64,000 nucleotides of DNA from Wolbachia endosymbiont (group A) of Pogonocherus hispidulus (GCF_964028195.1 NZ_OZ034750.1:930001-994000), one strand, 5' to 3'; shown: positions 44,464 to 53,912, counted from the stretch's first letter. A program made the numbers and translations. The notes: generated by a model from the sequence alone, not told the origin.

Positions 44464-44756
44464 ATGCAAAATTATTACGTTTACATACTTGCAAGCAAGA
44501 ATAATCGAACTTTATATACAGGTATAACATCAAATCTGATTAAACGAATCTGGGAACATAAGAGTAAAGTTATTTCTGGCTTTACATCAAAATACAATGT
44601 ACATAAATTAGTTCATTTTGAAGAATTTCAAGATATATAAATTCAGCTTTTAATAGAGAAAAACTTTTAAAAAGTTGGAAAAGAAAATGGAAGACTGATT
44701 TGATCGAAAAGGAAAATCTAAGTTGGATAGATTTATATGATAACATAGTCAGGTAA
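44464..44756 (+). pseudogene. GIY-YIG endonuclease (UvrC N-terminal-like), frameshifted
   Basis: Frame 1 reads MQNYYVYILASKNNRTLYTG with GIY-YIG-type YVYIL and LYTGIT signatures, to FEEFQDI and then TAA. The next frame continues the family pattern: INSAFNREKLLKSWKRKWK, then LIEKENLSWIDLYD. Removing one TA from the TATATA tract at about 44630 restores a single frame, so this is a slippage frameshift. Small stand-alone GIY-YIG proteins are about 95 residues, matching the restored length. Confidence 0.8.
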
Positions 44757-44761
44757 AATTA

Positions 44762-45907
44762 GATCCCAGATACTGTCTCTCATGTCAAACAATTAATTTA
44801 CAATTAAATGGCTGATTGTTTTTAAGAATACCAAAAAAGACATGCATCAGTCTTCTCATCAAGGCTAAAACTACGACTTTTGGACACTTTCCTTTACTCG
44901 TTAAACGCTGACAAAATTTTTGAAAATGATGATTGTACTACTATAGCTGGCATATAAAGAGCTTTTCGAATACGCTCAGATCCTATTTTACATATTCGGC
45001 TTCTTCTACTTATTGACGATCCAGATTGATGATGTTCTGGCGGCAAAAGCTGTTAGCATGACTAAAATTATCAACTGACGGCATTTCTGCGATAACAGCA
45101 ACAGCAGTAAGATATCCTATGCCTTTTACAGTTTTGAGGTTTTCTATCATATTTTTTAGGTATGGATAGTGATTAATATGCTCATCAATTTCTTTTTCCA
45201 GGATAGCAATTTGTGCATCTATTGTTGAAATTACTTCGGATCTAGCGTTTTTGCAGCTGGAGTGCATATTTTTATTTTCCAAACGGTTCATCTGTTGCAA
45301 CTTGTCGTCTTTAAGTGATTGCATGCAACGATAAAGCTCTCTTAAATGCCTAACTTCAGGGAAAATAGGTTTCCAAAGAGCAGGTTTATTAGCGATACAA
45401 AATCTATAGCTGCATCTGATTTATCGGTTTTGTTTCTGAGCAGTTCACTTTTGCCAAAAGCCTTCTGGATTTACTACACTTACGTTATGTCCCAAGTCGT
45501 GCATAAAAGTAGCCAAATCTTCACCATACCAGCTAGTTGCTTCAAGACAAAGATGAATAAGGTTTGCTCCATGTCCATTGCACCACACTACAAGTTTTGT
45601 AAAGCCATCTTCAAAAGACTTTGTGCCGTTTCTTATCGTTTATTAGCAAACAAACATCAAATTTCTTTTTAGAAATATCTACACCTAAAATAGCATTTAC
45701 TTGCATAAAACTGCCTCCAAGACTATAAATAAATTGAGAGTTCTTGTAAATACGGGATATAATTCCAAAGATACTGTTCAGTCTTCTAACTCTATGGGAG
45801 GGGAGCAAAATCTGGGATTCAGCCTTATTGGCATTAGTGTCAAGTTGGCTTCACCCTCCCTGTGAGATATTTTAGCTCTAATACCTCACATCATAAAGAT
45901 ACAAGTG
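44762..45907 (-). mobile_element. degenerate IS110 element, copy 1
   Basis: A 1.15-kb unit with a nearly identical inverted copy at 62367-63501. The common boundaries are the end GACACTTGTATCTTTATGAT (complement) and the end ATGAGAGACAGTATCTGGGA (complement). It inserts next to a palindromic element at each locus. The transposase is disrupted, so movement would need an enzyme supplied elsewhere. Confidence 0.85.
44892..45706 (-). pseudogene. IS110 transposase, multiply frameshifted (copy 1)
   Basis: The N-terminal MQVNAILGVDISKKKFD with GGAGGC ribosome site is followed by a frameshift after KRHKVF. EDGFTKLVVWCNGHGANLIH and LEATSWCGEDLATF continue in another frame. The DEDD motif region RNKTDKSDAA is still encoded. 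The C-terminal part VKGIGYLTAVAVIAEMPSVD is in a third segment and is broken again before the serine region. It cannot make a functional enzyme. Confidence 0.88.
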
Positions 45908-45964
45908 TCACGCACTGGGATGACAAAAAAAGGAGCGCTGACCATTTTCGGTCTCTTAAGTTGC

Positions 45965-46431
45965 TTTAGCTACAAACATTAAGAAATTTACCAAACGAAA
46001 AAAAAGGCAAAAGAAGCCCCGTGGTTGGCTAATTACTTACATTATACTTTCAAGTATGGCGTTTTTTTATTCTAAACACTTAATAACCGCGATTCAGCTG
46101 CTTTTAAATGCAACTAACCTAAATTATAAACGTTAAGAAATTTACTAAACAGAAAAAAAGGCAAAAGAAACCCTAGGGTAGCTAGTTATTCACTATCCAT
46201 TTTTTAAGTTGGCGTTTTTTAATGTTTTAAATGCTTTATAAGCGTATTTCAGCTTGTATAGGTAAAAACCTAGAAATTTGATAAAGACATAAGGTGCACA
46301 TAGTGCAAAAAATTAAACATGAGACGCCAAATACGTTGAGTTTTTTTGTCATTTAATCTGTACAGAGAAGATAAATAAATAGCTTCACTGTTATGATAAG
46401 GGGGCTGGCGAAACTTGTAAAGTAATTTTTT
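45965..46431 (+). repeat. dispersed noncoding repeat A, copy 5
   Basis: Full-length, same orientation as copy 1 and very similar to it, preceded by a palindromic half-unit and IS110 copy 1. Both half-units, GTGCACATAGTGCAAAAAATT and the promoter segment are present. The rest of 44757-46471 beyond the IS and this repeat shows no gene. Confidence 0.85.
46393..46421 (-). promoter_or_regulatory. sigma-70-like promoter in repeat A copy 5
   Basis: On the minus strand TTTACA (complement of 46416-46421), 17-bp spacer, TATCAT (complement of 46393-46398). The -35 differs from the other copies by one base. Confidence 0.48.
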
Positions 46432-46471
46432 ACATCTAATTTATAGCTCCCTGCATGGTACCACGTATTAT

Positions 46472-47608
46472 CTATACCAAGGTGTTCTGCTTGTAGATAT
46501 TATACCAACAATCCACTATTTTTTTTATGTCTTGTGGTTTAGTTTCTGGACCTATACTGATTCTAATTGAACACTCTGCTTGCTCTTTTGTTGCCCCCAT
46601 TGCAAGCAAAACATGGGAAGGTTCAACTTTTCCAGAAGAACATGCAGAACCATTACTAACTGCAATATGATTCAAGTCAAAATGCATGAGCTGCACATCA
46701 CTCTTTACTCCTGGCATATAAATAAAACTTGTGTTTGGCAGCCTCTTAGAGTTTTTACCGAAGATTCTTATGTCACTGGCAAGATTTAATAATTCACACT
46801 CTAATTGATCACGTAGCTCCTTTACTTCATCCATTTTTGATAGAAGGTCTGGAATATTTTGCAGTGCAGCAGAAAGGCCTGCAATCGCAACAATATTTTC
46901 CGTGCCACCACGAAATCCCTTCTCTTGTCCACCACCTATTATAATAGGTTCTATCGCAAGTTCTTTATTGAATATTAAAACTCCACTGCCTGCTACACCG
47001 CCAAATTTATGGGCGGATAAAGTGAGTAAATCCACTCCTAAATCTTCCATATTAACTTTAATTTTTCCAACACTTTGAGCAGTGTCAGTGTGGCAAATTG
47101 CTCCAAATTTGTGTGCTATTTCAGCTATTTCCTTAACAGGCTGAATAACTCCGGTTTCGTTATTTGCCATCATAACTGAAACTATTGCTTTGTTTCCTTT
47201 AAGTTCGCTTAGAATTTTTTCTAGCTCTAAAAAGTCAACAATGCCCTCCTGATTAACGGGTATTATATATGGATTACATGCAGAATTAAGAATTGAAGGA
47301 TGCTCTATAGCTGAAATTACATGCAGATAGCCTGCTATTCCTCTCATAACAAGGTTATTCGCTTCAGTCGCACCAGACGTAAAAACTATTTCTTTATCAC
47401 TTGGAACACCAATAGCATCACGTATGTTATCTCTTGCATCCTGAAGAATCTTCCTCGCTTCTTGTCCTCTTTTATGTAGTGATGATGGATTAAGCGTTTG
47501 TTTTAACAAGACCTCAAATATACTTTTTTTTACATTCTCACTAATTGGAGCAGTTGCATTGTAATCAGCATATACGCAACCACTATTTTCTAAAGAGAAT
47601 GGACTCAT
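46472..47608 (-). CDS. cysteine desulfurase (NifS/IscS type)
   Basis: 378 residues, aminotransferase class V. PLP contacts: His103 (AIEHPS), HTDTAQSVGKI, and the PLP lysine 201 in SAHKFGG. The catalytic loop cysteine is in SNGSACSSGKVEPSH. It supplies sulfur for Fe-S clusters and tRNA thiolation. The length fits the shorter NifS-like form. It stands apart from the other Fe-S genes of the window (NFU, IscA-type). Confidence 0.92.
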   Translation of the reverse strand: MSPFSLENSGCVYADYNATAPISENVKKSIFEVLLKQTLNPSSLHKRGQEARKILQDARDNIRDAIGVPSDKEIVFTSGATEANNLVMRGIAGYLHVISAIEHPSILNSACNPYIIPVNQEGIVDFLELEKILSELKGNKAIVSVMMANNETGVIQPVKEIAEIAHKFGAICHTDTAQSVGKIKVNMEDLGVDLLTLSAHKFGGVAGSGVLIFNKELAIEPIIIGGGQEKGFRGGTENIVAIAGLSAALQNIPDLLSKMDEVKELRDQLECELLNLASDIRIFGKNSKRLPNTSFIYMPGVKSDVQLMHFDLNHIAVSNGSACSSGKVEPSHVLLAMGATKEQAECSIRISIGPETKPQDIKKIVDCWYNIYKQNTLV

Positions 47609-47763
47609 CTGTCACTTAAATAAGTTTACCATCAACTATAGCCATAACTATGTACGTTAGCTTTAACACGATAAAAAATTTATTGCAAAAACAGCGAAAT
47701 TAATACATAATTAATAATTCATGTCATCAATACCTGTCAAGCAGGTTTTTATTAGGAGTTACC

Positions 47764-48462
47764 GTGGTAGAAGTTTTTTTGAATAATGCAACAAGAAAGA
47801 TAGAAGGTGAATACCACCAAAGCAAAGATGCCAACGCGCCGGTTGTGCTGGTTTTACATCATCACCCTCAATATGGTGGTAATATGGGTAGTAAAATTGT
47901 ACATGGTATATATACGTCTTTTATCGATAACAATTTTTCTGCATTGAAAATTAACTTTCGTGGTGTGGGAAAATCTACCGGAACTTTTGATAAGGGTATA
48001 GGAGAATTAACTGACGCTGCGGTAGCTATTGATTGGCTTCAGGAACATAATCCTAGCAACGTTCCAATTTGGATCGCTGGTTTTTCTTTTGGAGCATGGG
48101 TGGCTATGCAGCTAACAATGCGCCGCCCTGAGATAGTGGGTTTTATTGCTCTTTCTCTTCCGGTAACTAAGTACGATTTTTCTTTTCTTTCTCCCTGTCC
48201 AGTTTCTGGGCTTATAATACAAAGCAGTAATGATACAATCTCAGAAGAAAGCGATGTAACAGAATTAGCAAAAAGGTTGATAAATTCAGTAAAAAGTGAT
48301 CACATGAAATACCATATAATAGACGATACTAATCACTTTCTAAGGGATAAAGAAGAGGAAGTGACTCAAATCGTAGATGGTTATATAAAACTGCGCTTAA
48401 ACAGTGCAGCTATTTCTTCTCAAAAGGTCAAAAAAGAGGTAAGGGTAAAAGAATATGCTTAA
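47764..48462 (+). CDS. alpha/beta hydrolase (dienelactone-hydrolase-like)
   Basis: 232 residues. VVLVLHHHPQYGGNMGSKIV, NFRGVGKSTG and the nucleophile elbow AGFSFGAWVA are typical of the YsgA/COG2945 alpha/beta hydrolases. A His near DDTNHFLRDKEEE completes the triad. The start is GTG with AGGAG upstream. Substrate unknown. Confidence 0.85.
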   Translation: MVEVFLNNATRKIEGEYHQSKDANAPVVLVLHHHPQYGGNMGSKIVHGIYTSFIDNNFSALKINFRGVGKSTGTFDKGIGELTDAAVAIDWLQEHNPSNVPIWIAGFSFGAWVAMQLTMRRPEIVGFIALSLPVTKYDFSFLSPCPVSGLIIQSSNDTISEESDVTELAKRLINSVKSDHMKYHIIDDTNHFLRDKEEEVTQIVDGYIKLRLNSAAISSQKVKKEVRVKEYA

Positions 48463-48514
48463 TCTTTACAAACAAGAGAAATGAGTGTAGTAATATAAAT
48501 GAAAAGGTTTTGTT

Positions 48515-48679
48515 ATGTTTAAAAAGCTATTATTTTTTGTTTTAGCTGTGTTTATGTTATCGGGGTGTTCCCTAAGTAAACAGCGTAAGTTAAAAAGTCC
48601 GTGTATAAAAAGCAATGAAAGCGTTTCATGCGAGTTGTACTCTGTTAATGATCATTGGTTAGATAAGTATAAGGCATAG
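48515..48679 (+). CDS. small lipoprotein (54 aa)
   Basis: MFKKLLFFVLAVFMLSGCSL is a lipoprotein signal peptide with lipobox LSGC (Cys18). The mature part is only 37 residues, basic, with two further cysteines and a DHWLDKYKA end. AAGG precedes ATG at suitable distance. It lies between the hydrolase and lolD, whose product exports lipoproteins. Such mini-lipoproteins are common in Rickettsiales; function unknown. Confidence 0.7.
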   Translation: MFKKLLFFVLAVFMLSGCSLSKQRKLKSPCIKSNESVSCELYSVNDHWLDKYKA

Positions 48680-48708
48680 GTAGTTTTAAATTGTGCTATT
48701 TTTCCTAT

Positions 48709-49383
48709 TCACAACTTCACTAATGATCGATCTCTCAATTGGAAAATGCAGTCTGCCTTTTCTGCAAGGAGATGATTGTGCGTTACTATAAGCATAGAGC
48801 TGTTATTTTCCTTTACGTATGAATGTAGCAGTAAAAACACGTTAAAAGAATTTGTTGGATCTAAATTTCCTGTTGGCTCATCTGCAAGTAAAAGCTTTGG
48901 AGAATTTACAATGCTTCTTGCAATTGCAACTCTCTGCCTTTCCCCACCCGAAACTTCAGATACCATGCTACTTGCTTTGTTTTCCAGACCAAATTTTTCC
49001 AACATTGCTTGCGAATTTTTTTTTGCTTCAGCTTTGCTTTTTCCTGCAATGAGTTGAGGAAGCATAATATTTTCCAACACCGATAACTCTTGTAACAAAT
49101 AGTGAAATTGATAAACAAAACTAAGGAAATTTCTTCTTACATGGGTTTTATGCTTATTACTGGCTTGTGTGCAATTTATTCCATCTATCGTAACTATACC
49201 TGAAGTTGGCTTGTCCAACAAGCCTGCGATTTGCAATATAGTTGTTTTTCCTGCACCTGAATTGCCAATCAGCGCTACTACTTGCCCTCTTGTGACACTT
49301 AGGTTGATGTCTTTTACAACAGCAGAATTGCCCTTGAAGCTTTTATCTACAGAAGTTAGTTCTAGAGCTACATTACCACCCAT
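48709..49383 (-). CDS. lolD: lipoprotein-releasing ABC transporter ATPase LolD
   Basis: About 224 residues. Walker A ALIGNSGAGKTT, Q-loop VYQFHYLLQELSVLEN, signature SGGERQRVAIARS and Walker B LLLADEPTGNLDP are present. Of the ABC families it best fits LolD/MacB type. ATG 49383 (MGGNVALELT) avoids overlap with the upstream Fe-S gene; the frame extends 25 codons further. LolCE partners are not in the window. Confidence 0.9.
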   Translation of the reverse strand: MGGNVALELTSVDKSFKGNSAVVKDINLSVTRGQVVALIGNSGAGKTTILQIAGLLDKPTSGIVTIDGINCTQASNKHKTHVRRNFLSFVYQFHYLLQELSVLENIMLPQLIAGKSKAEAKKNSQAMLEKFGLENKASSMVSEVSGGERQRVAIARSIVNSPKLLLADEPTGNLDPTNSFNVFLLLHSYVKENNSSMLIVTHNHLLAEKADCIFQLRDRSLVKL

Positions 49384-49405
49384 GTTTAAAAGACCCAGAA
49401 GGCAT

Positions 49406-49858
49406 CTAAATTTTGGAAACCGAAAAACTGTTACCACAACCACATTGAGACTTAGCAAGGGTATTCTTTATTTGAAAACCAGAACCACTGAGATCCTCAG
49501 TATAATCTATAACTGAGTTATTTAAAAATTTTGCTGAACAATTATCAACCATTAATACAGGATTGCCATTTTCATCATTAATTACTATATCTTTACCTTT
49601 TTTGCTGAAACTGGAGTGGCTTCTATAGTCCTCGCTTTCTTCATAGTCATCAAATTCATCATCGTAATCATCATCTTCATCATCCAAAGATAGATTTTTA
49701 TTCATTTGATCCATAAGAAAATTGTATTTGAAGCCAGAACATCCACCGCCTGAAACTGCAACCCGCAAAACGGAACTCTTATCCCCTTCCTGCTCTGCAA
49801 GAAAGTGGATTTTTTTTAGTGCATTATCAGTTAAGTTGATGTTGTAATTTGTTGACAT
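49406..49858 (-). CDS. A-type Fe-S carrier (IscA/ErpA) with acidic insertion
   Basis: 150 residues from ATG 49858. The three cluster cysteines are present: Cys40 (SGGGCSGFKY), Cys139 and Cys141 (CGCG). Between the two conserved halves, residues about 56-86 are an extra acidic stretch (LDDEDDDYDDEFDDYEESED) that ordinary IscA/ErpA (about 107-115 aa) lack. It passes clusters from the scaffold to apo-enzymes. Confidence 0.9.
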   Translation of the reverse strand: MSTNYNINLTDNALKKIHFLAEQEGDKSSVLRVAVSGGGCSGFKYNFLMDQMNKNLSLDDEDDDYDDEFDDYEESEDYRSHSSFSKKGKDIVINDENGNPVLMVDNCSAKFLNNSVIDYTEDLSGSGFQIKNTLAKSQCGCGNSFSVSKI

Positions 49859-49905
49859 AGTAACCACCGTTTATTATTGATAATTTATTATAGTAGAAAT
49901 TTTAC

Positions 49906-51087
49906 ATGTCAAACAATAATTTTCTATTAAGTTATGCATGTTTCCCAAGCAAAACAAAAGGGAGATACTTCAAAGAGCCAGAAGATGAGAATCGCAGCTG
50001 CTTTCAGCGTGATAGGGATCGCATTGTTCACTCTAATGCGTTTAGGAAATTGGGGTACAAAACACAAGTTTTTATCAATTACGAGCACGATTACTATCGC
50101 ACTCGGCTGACTCATAGCCTTGAAGTTGCACAAATTGCAAGATCCATCGCACGCAGGCTCAGCTTAGATGAGGACATCACTGAATGCATAGCGCTTGCAC
50201 ATGACCTTGGTCATCCCCCATTTGGTCACACAGGTGAGGATGCTCTAGTTCAAGTTGATAGTGAGAAGTATGAGTTTGATCATAATGTTCAAGCTATAAG
50301 GATTTTAACTTATCTTGAACAAAAACATGCTGATTTTGATGGTATGAATCTAAGTTGGGAGGTGGTTGAAGGGGTTGCAAAACATAATGGTCCCTTGCTT
50401 GGTCAGAATGCAGTATCTCACACAAATAATCAGCTATTGCTAGAATACAACAAAAAATATGATCTAAAACTTGAAGAATTTTCAAGCATTGAAGCGCAAG
50501 TTGCTTCAATTGCCGATGATATTGCTTACAGTGTTCACGATCTTGATGATGCACTCAGGGCAAATTTAGTAACCATCGAAGATTTGCTGAATGTCCCTTT
50601 AATTGGAAAAATGTTTAAAGACGTAAGGAGCGGATATTCAGAATTGCCTCAGAGCAAACTCATACATGAATCACTGAGTGGAACTATAGGAATTATGATA
50701 AGTGATGTTGTTTCTCAGACTGAAAGAAATATTGAAGATCACAAAATAAAAAGCGTAGAAGACGTAAGAAGTCTAAACAAAATGTTAGTCACATTTTCAC
50801 CAGAAGTTGCGAATGCTACAAAAGAAATGAAAAGATTCAACATGGAGAAAATATACAGAAGCTATAAACTGAGTAGAACGATGAACAAAGCGAAACGCAT
50901 AATACAGGAACTTTTTCAATGTTTTTATGAAAACCCAAGATTACTTCCTACAGAGTGGAGCAAACTTGCTTGTGAATCTCAGCGTTCAGTAATAATATGT
51001 GACTATATCTCAGGTATGACAGATAGATTTGCCATACACGAACACAGAAGAATTTTTGATACCTCATACGAAATGACTTCTTTCTAA
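49906..51087 (+). CDS. dgt: dGTP triphosphohydrolase-like HD protein
   Basis: 393 residues. The HD motif is complete: YRTRLTHSLEVAQIAR, then LAHDLGHPPFGHTGED, EFDHNVQAIR, and the last Asp in SIADDIAYSVHDLDD. It hydrolyses dNTPs to nucleosides and triphosphate. The stop overlaps the ribD start by one base (TAATG). Confidence 0.93.
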   Translation: MSNNNFLLSYACFPSKTKGRYFKEPEDENRSCFQRDRDRIVHSNAFRKLGYKTQVFINYEHDYYRTRLTHSLEVAQIARSIARRLSLDEDITECIALAHDLGHPPFGHTGEDALVQVDSEKYEFDHNVQAIRILTYLEQKHADFDGMNLSWEVVEGVAKHNGPLLGQNAVSHTNNQLLLEYNKKYDLKLEEFSSIEAQVASIADDIAYSVHDLDDALRANLVTIEDLLNVPLIGKMFKDVRSGYSELPQSKLIHESLSGTIGIMISDVVSQTERNIEDHKIKSVEDVRSLNKMLVTFSPEVANATKEMKRFNMEKIYRSYKLSRTMNKAKRIIQELFQCFYENPRLLPTEWSKLACESQRSVIICDYISGMTDRFAIHEHRRIFDTSYEMTSF

Positions 51088-52346
51088 TGACTGATGATCA
51101 TTTCATGTCAATTGCATTAAGGCTTGCAGAAAAAAATCTTGGAAATGTTGCACCAAATCCTGCTGTTGGGTGTGTCATTGTAAAAGATGGTGTGATGGTT
51201 GGTGAGGGCTATACAGGGATCGGTGGGCGTCCGCATGCGGAGGTAGTCGCTTTGCAAAACGCGAAAGGTTCAACTCAAGATGCAACTATGTATATCACGC
51301 TCGAGCCATGTTGCCACTTTGGAGTTACAGAACCTTGCACCGCAGGAATTATAAGAGCTGGAATAAAAAGGGTAGTAATTGCAACTATTGACCCAGATAG
51401 TAGAGTTTTAGGTGGAGGCATTAAAGCTCTAAAAGAAGCAGGAATTGAAGTGAAACAAGGAATTATGCAAAAAGAGGCAGAAGAACTGAATGTCGGCTTT
51501 TTCACCACTAAAGAATTACATAGACCATTTATAGCTTGCAAAATCGCAACAACTCTTGACGGAAAAATCGCAACATTTACAGGCGATAGCAAATGGATAA
51601 CAAGTGAGGATACAAGAAATTGGGTGCATGAGCTTAGAGCAAAATATGACGCAATTATGATTGGCAGCAATACCCTCATTAATGACGATCCACTCTTAAC
51701 TTGCAGATTACCAGGACTTGAAAACAGATCGCCAATAAGGCTAATTATAGATAGCCAGGGAAAATTGCAGGAAGAGCATAATATTGTAAAGACTGCAGAC
51801 AAAGTAATAACTTGGGTAATCACAAATAAGGAAGTAGAGAGAAAAATAAAAAACATTAATTATTTGATAGTCAATTCAAATCACAAACCTCCTGTTATTC
51901 CAGATGTCACCCCAACACACTCTCCTGTCATTCCAACGCCTTCTCCTGTCATCCCAGTGCCCAGACACTGGGATCCAGAGAACTTAATTGCAACCAAGCA
52001 ATTGCATAATGAAAACTGGATTCCAGCGTCACGCGCTGGAATGACATCGGAACCTGATGTTATCGGCAAAGTCTGTCTAAAAGACATGGCATCAAAACTT
52101 GTTTCAGCAATTGGTATAACAAGATTATTAGTCGAAGGCGGAGGAGTGTTAATTACAGAACTATTAAAGTGTAATTTAATCGACAGGTTGATAATCTGCC
52201 GCAGTGGTAAAATTCTAGGTAATGATGCCACTCCTTTTGTAGGAAATTTAGGAATTCAATCCATCAATGAATGTTATCGGTTCAAAAAAGCAGAGGTAAT
52301 AGATTTTAGTGAGGATGTAGTTGAGGTGTGGGACAGATTACCGTAA
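51087..52346 (+). CDS. ribD: riboflavin biosynthesis bifunctional deaminase/reductase, with palindrome insertion
   Basis: 419 residues. The deaminase domain (1-145) has PHAEVVALQNA and EPCCHFGVTEPCTAGII zinc motifs. The reductase domain (150-end) has CKIATTLDGKIATFTGDSKW and LVEGGGVLITELL. Residues about 269-321 (PVIPDVTPTHSPVIPTPSP...) are encoded by palindromic repeats in the reductase domain, making the protein about 50 residues longer than usual. Catalyses two steps of riboflavin synthesis. Confidence 0.94.
   Translation: MTDDHFMSIALRLAEKNLGNVAPNPAVGCVIVKDGVMVGEGYTGIGGRPHAEVVALQNAKGSTQDATMYITLEPCCHFGVTEPCTAGIIRAGIKRVVIATIDPDSRVLGGGIKALKEAGIEVKQGIMQKEAEELNVGFFTTKELHRPFIACKIATTLDGKIATFTGDSKWITSEDTRNWVHELRAKYDAIMIGSNTLINDDPLLTCRLPGLENRSPIRLIIDSQGKLQEEHNIVKTADKVITWVITNKEVERKIKNINYLIVNSNHKPPVIPDVTPTHSPVIPTPSPVIPVPRHWDPENLIATKQLHNENWIPASRAGMTSEPDVIGKVCLKDMASKLVSAIGITRLLVEGGGVLITELLKCNLIDRLIICRSGKILGNDATPFVGNLGIQSINECYRFKKAEVIDFSEDVVEVWDRLP
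51895..52050. repeat. palindromic elements inserted in ribD
   Basis: Three partial CTCCTGTCATNCCA units are followed by CCCAGTGCCCAGACACTGGG and a TTCCAGCGTCACGCGCTGGAA palindrome, all in frame. Confidence 0.87.
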
Positions 52347-52405
52347 CTCTTCTCAAATGAAAAAAAGAGGCAAAACCATCTCTACCTCTGTGCCATTTAG
52401 CTTAT

Positions 52406-52876
52406 TTATTGTTTTTGAAATCCTTTGTCTATGAATGCTTGAACAACTGTAGACTCTTCTAATGAACTCTTAAGTGTTTCATTAAATCTACTTGAATCCA
52501 GTTTGTCAGCTAATTCAGTCTTGTCAGCTTTGTCAGCCAATTCAGTTTTAGTAGCTAAATCTTGAACTTTTCCCTCAACTCCATTCTTAGCTGTTTCAGC
52601 TTTCTGAGCTGCTGTTTCAGCACCTGTTTTAGCTTCACTTATTTCTTCATTCTTATACATTTGCTGATATGAAGAATAAGCTTGTGCAGCAAAATATACA
52701 GCTGCAATAAATAGAACTGCAATTCCAGCAGGGCTAGCAATAAGTGCTAAAGATGTAGGTCCAGCAATCACTTTAGTAGCAATTAATATTGTTGTTATTG
52801 CTGCTGCTAAAGATGCAAGTGCAACTGTACCTTCAATACCCATTTTTGTTATATGTGCAGTGTTTTCCCACTTCAA
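52406..52876 (-). CDS. hypothetical membrane protein with coiled coil
   Basis: 156 residues. Two hydrophobic segments (about 13-37 and 40-65; TVALASLAAAITTILIATKV and IASPAGIAVLFIAAVYFAAQ) are followed by an Ala/Lys/Glu/Thr-rich helical tail with the near repeat TELADKADKTELADKL. The charged tail predicts a coiled coil. I recognise no family, though similar small hydrophobic-plus-coiled-coil proteins are frequent in Wolbachia. Monocistronic. Confidence 0.65.
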   Translation of the reverse strand: MKWENTAHITKMGIEGTVALASLAAAITTILIATKVIAGPTSLALIASPAGIAVLFIAAVYFAAQAYSSYQQMYKNEEISEAKTGAETAAQKAETAKNGVEGKVQDLATKTELADKADKTELADKLDSSRFNETLKSSLEESTVVQAFIDKGFQKQ

Positions 52877-53033
52877 TATGCTTTTATCTGTAGTCGTAAT
52901 AGTCCCCTTAAAATAAGGCTAATAAAAAGATTAAGTATGTGTTAATAGATGCATGTTAGTCAAGCTATTTTTTACATTATTATTTAAAGTATATATTTCA
53001 AGCTAAACTGTTACCAATTGTATATAATTAACT

Positions 53034-53900
53034 ATGAAACATGGTTGGCTGAATCTCGATAAACCAATAGGAATTAGTTCTGCACAAGCTGTAACTCAAA
53101 TTAAAAGGATTTTTGGGATAAAAAAGGCTGGTCATCTGGGAACACTTGATCCTTTAGCTTCAGGTGTGTTGCCAATTGCTCTTGGTGAAGCAACAAAAAC
53201 TATACCGTATTTATCTTGTAACTTAAAGGCATACGATTTTACAATAAAATGGGGCGAACAAAGAACAACGGACGATTTGGGTGGTGATATTATTAGAACT
53301 AGCACTATAAAACCTCAATATAATCAAATAAATTGTGCAATTAAAAATTTTATTGGTGAGATCAAGCAGACTCCTCCTCAATTTTCAGCAATAAAAATTA
53401 AAGGAGCAAGGGCGTACAAATTGGCAAGAAGTGGGCAAAAGGTGAATATAAAACCCCGACAAGTCAAAATACATGAACTGAAATTGATATCTGTGGACAC
53501 CATAAATAATAGTGCAGATTTTTCTATGATGTGCGGTAGTGGTGTATATGTGAGATCAATTGCTCGGGATCTTGGAATTGCATTAAATTGCTTTGGACAC
53601 ATTACGAAATTAAGAAGAACTATGGTAGGTGACTTTAGAGAAAATGAATCAGTGACAATTGAACAGCTTACTAAAAAGGATGAAATAATTCCAATCGTAT
53701 CAGCTTTAAAATCGATGTTCAAAGTTGAAATTTCCCCAGAAGATGCGGGGAAAATCAGAAAAGGTCAGGAAATTGTATTAAATAACTTGCGTAATTTAAA
53801 GAATTATGATATTTGTTGTACGATAGTGGGTAGTGTACCTATTGCAATCTGCAGTTTTATTTATGGTTGTGTGAAACCTATTCGTGTTTTTAATATTTAA
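53034..53900 (+). CDS. truB: tRNA pseudouridine-55 synthase
   Basis: 288 residues. GWLNLDKPIGISS, the catalytic GTLDPLASGVLPIALGEATK and SGVYVRSIARDLG are diagnostic. Psi55 formation in the T-loop. First gene of truB-rpsO-pnp, a conserved bacterial order. Confidence 0.95.
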   Translation: MKHGWLNLDKPIGISSAQAVTQIKRIFGIKKAGHLGTLDPLASGVLPIALGEATKTIPYLSCNLKAYDFTIKWGEQRTTDDLGGDIIRTSTIKPQYNQINCAIKNFIGEIKQTPPQFSAIKIKGARAYKLARSGQKVNIKPRQVKIHELKLISVDTINNSADFSMMCGSGVYVRSIARDLGIALNCFGHITKLRRTMVGDFRENESVTIEQLTKKDEIIPIVSALKSMFKVEISPEDAGKIRKGQEIVLNNLRNLKNYDICCTIVGSVPIAICSFIYGCVKPIRVFNI

Positions 53901-53912
53901 AATGAGGTTTAG

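Noticed and set aside
45346..45672. 108-codon frame antisense to the broken IS110 transposase
   Set aside because: Shadow frame of the pseudogene; it also appears, equally meaningless, in the inverted copy.
51275..51856. 193-codon frame opposite ribD
   Set aside because: Mirror of strongly conserved ribD codons; Ser/Leu-rich without domain.
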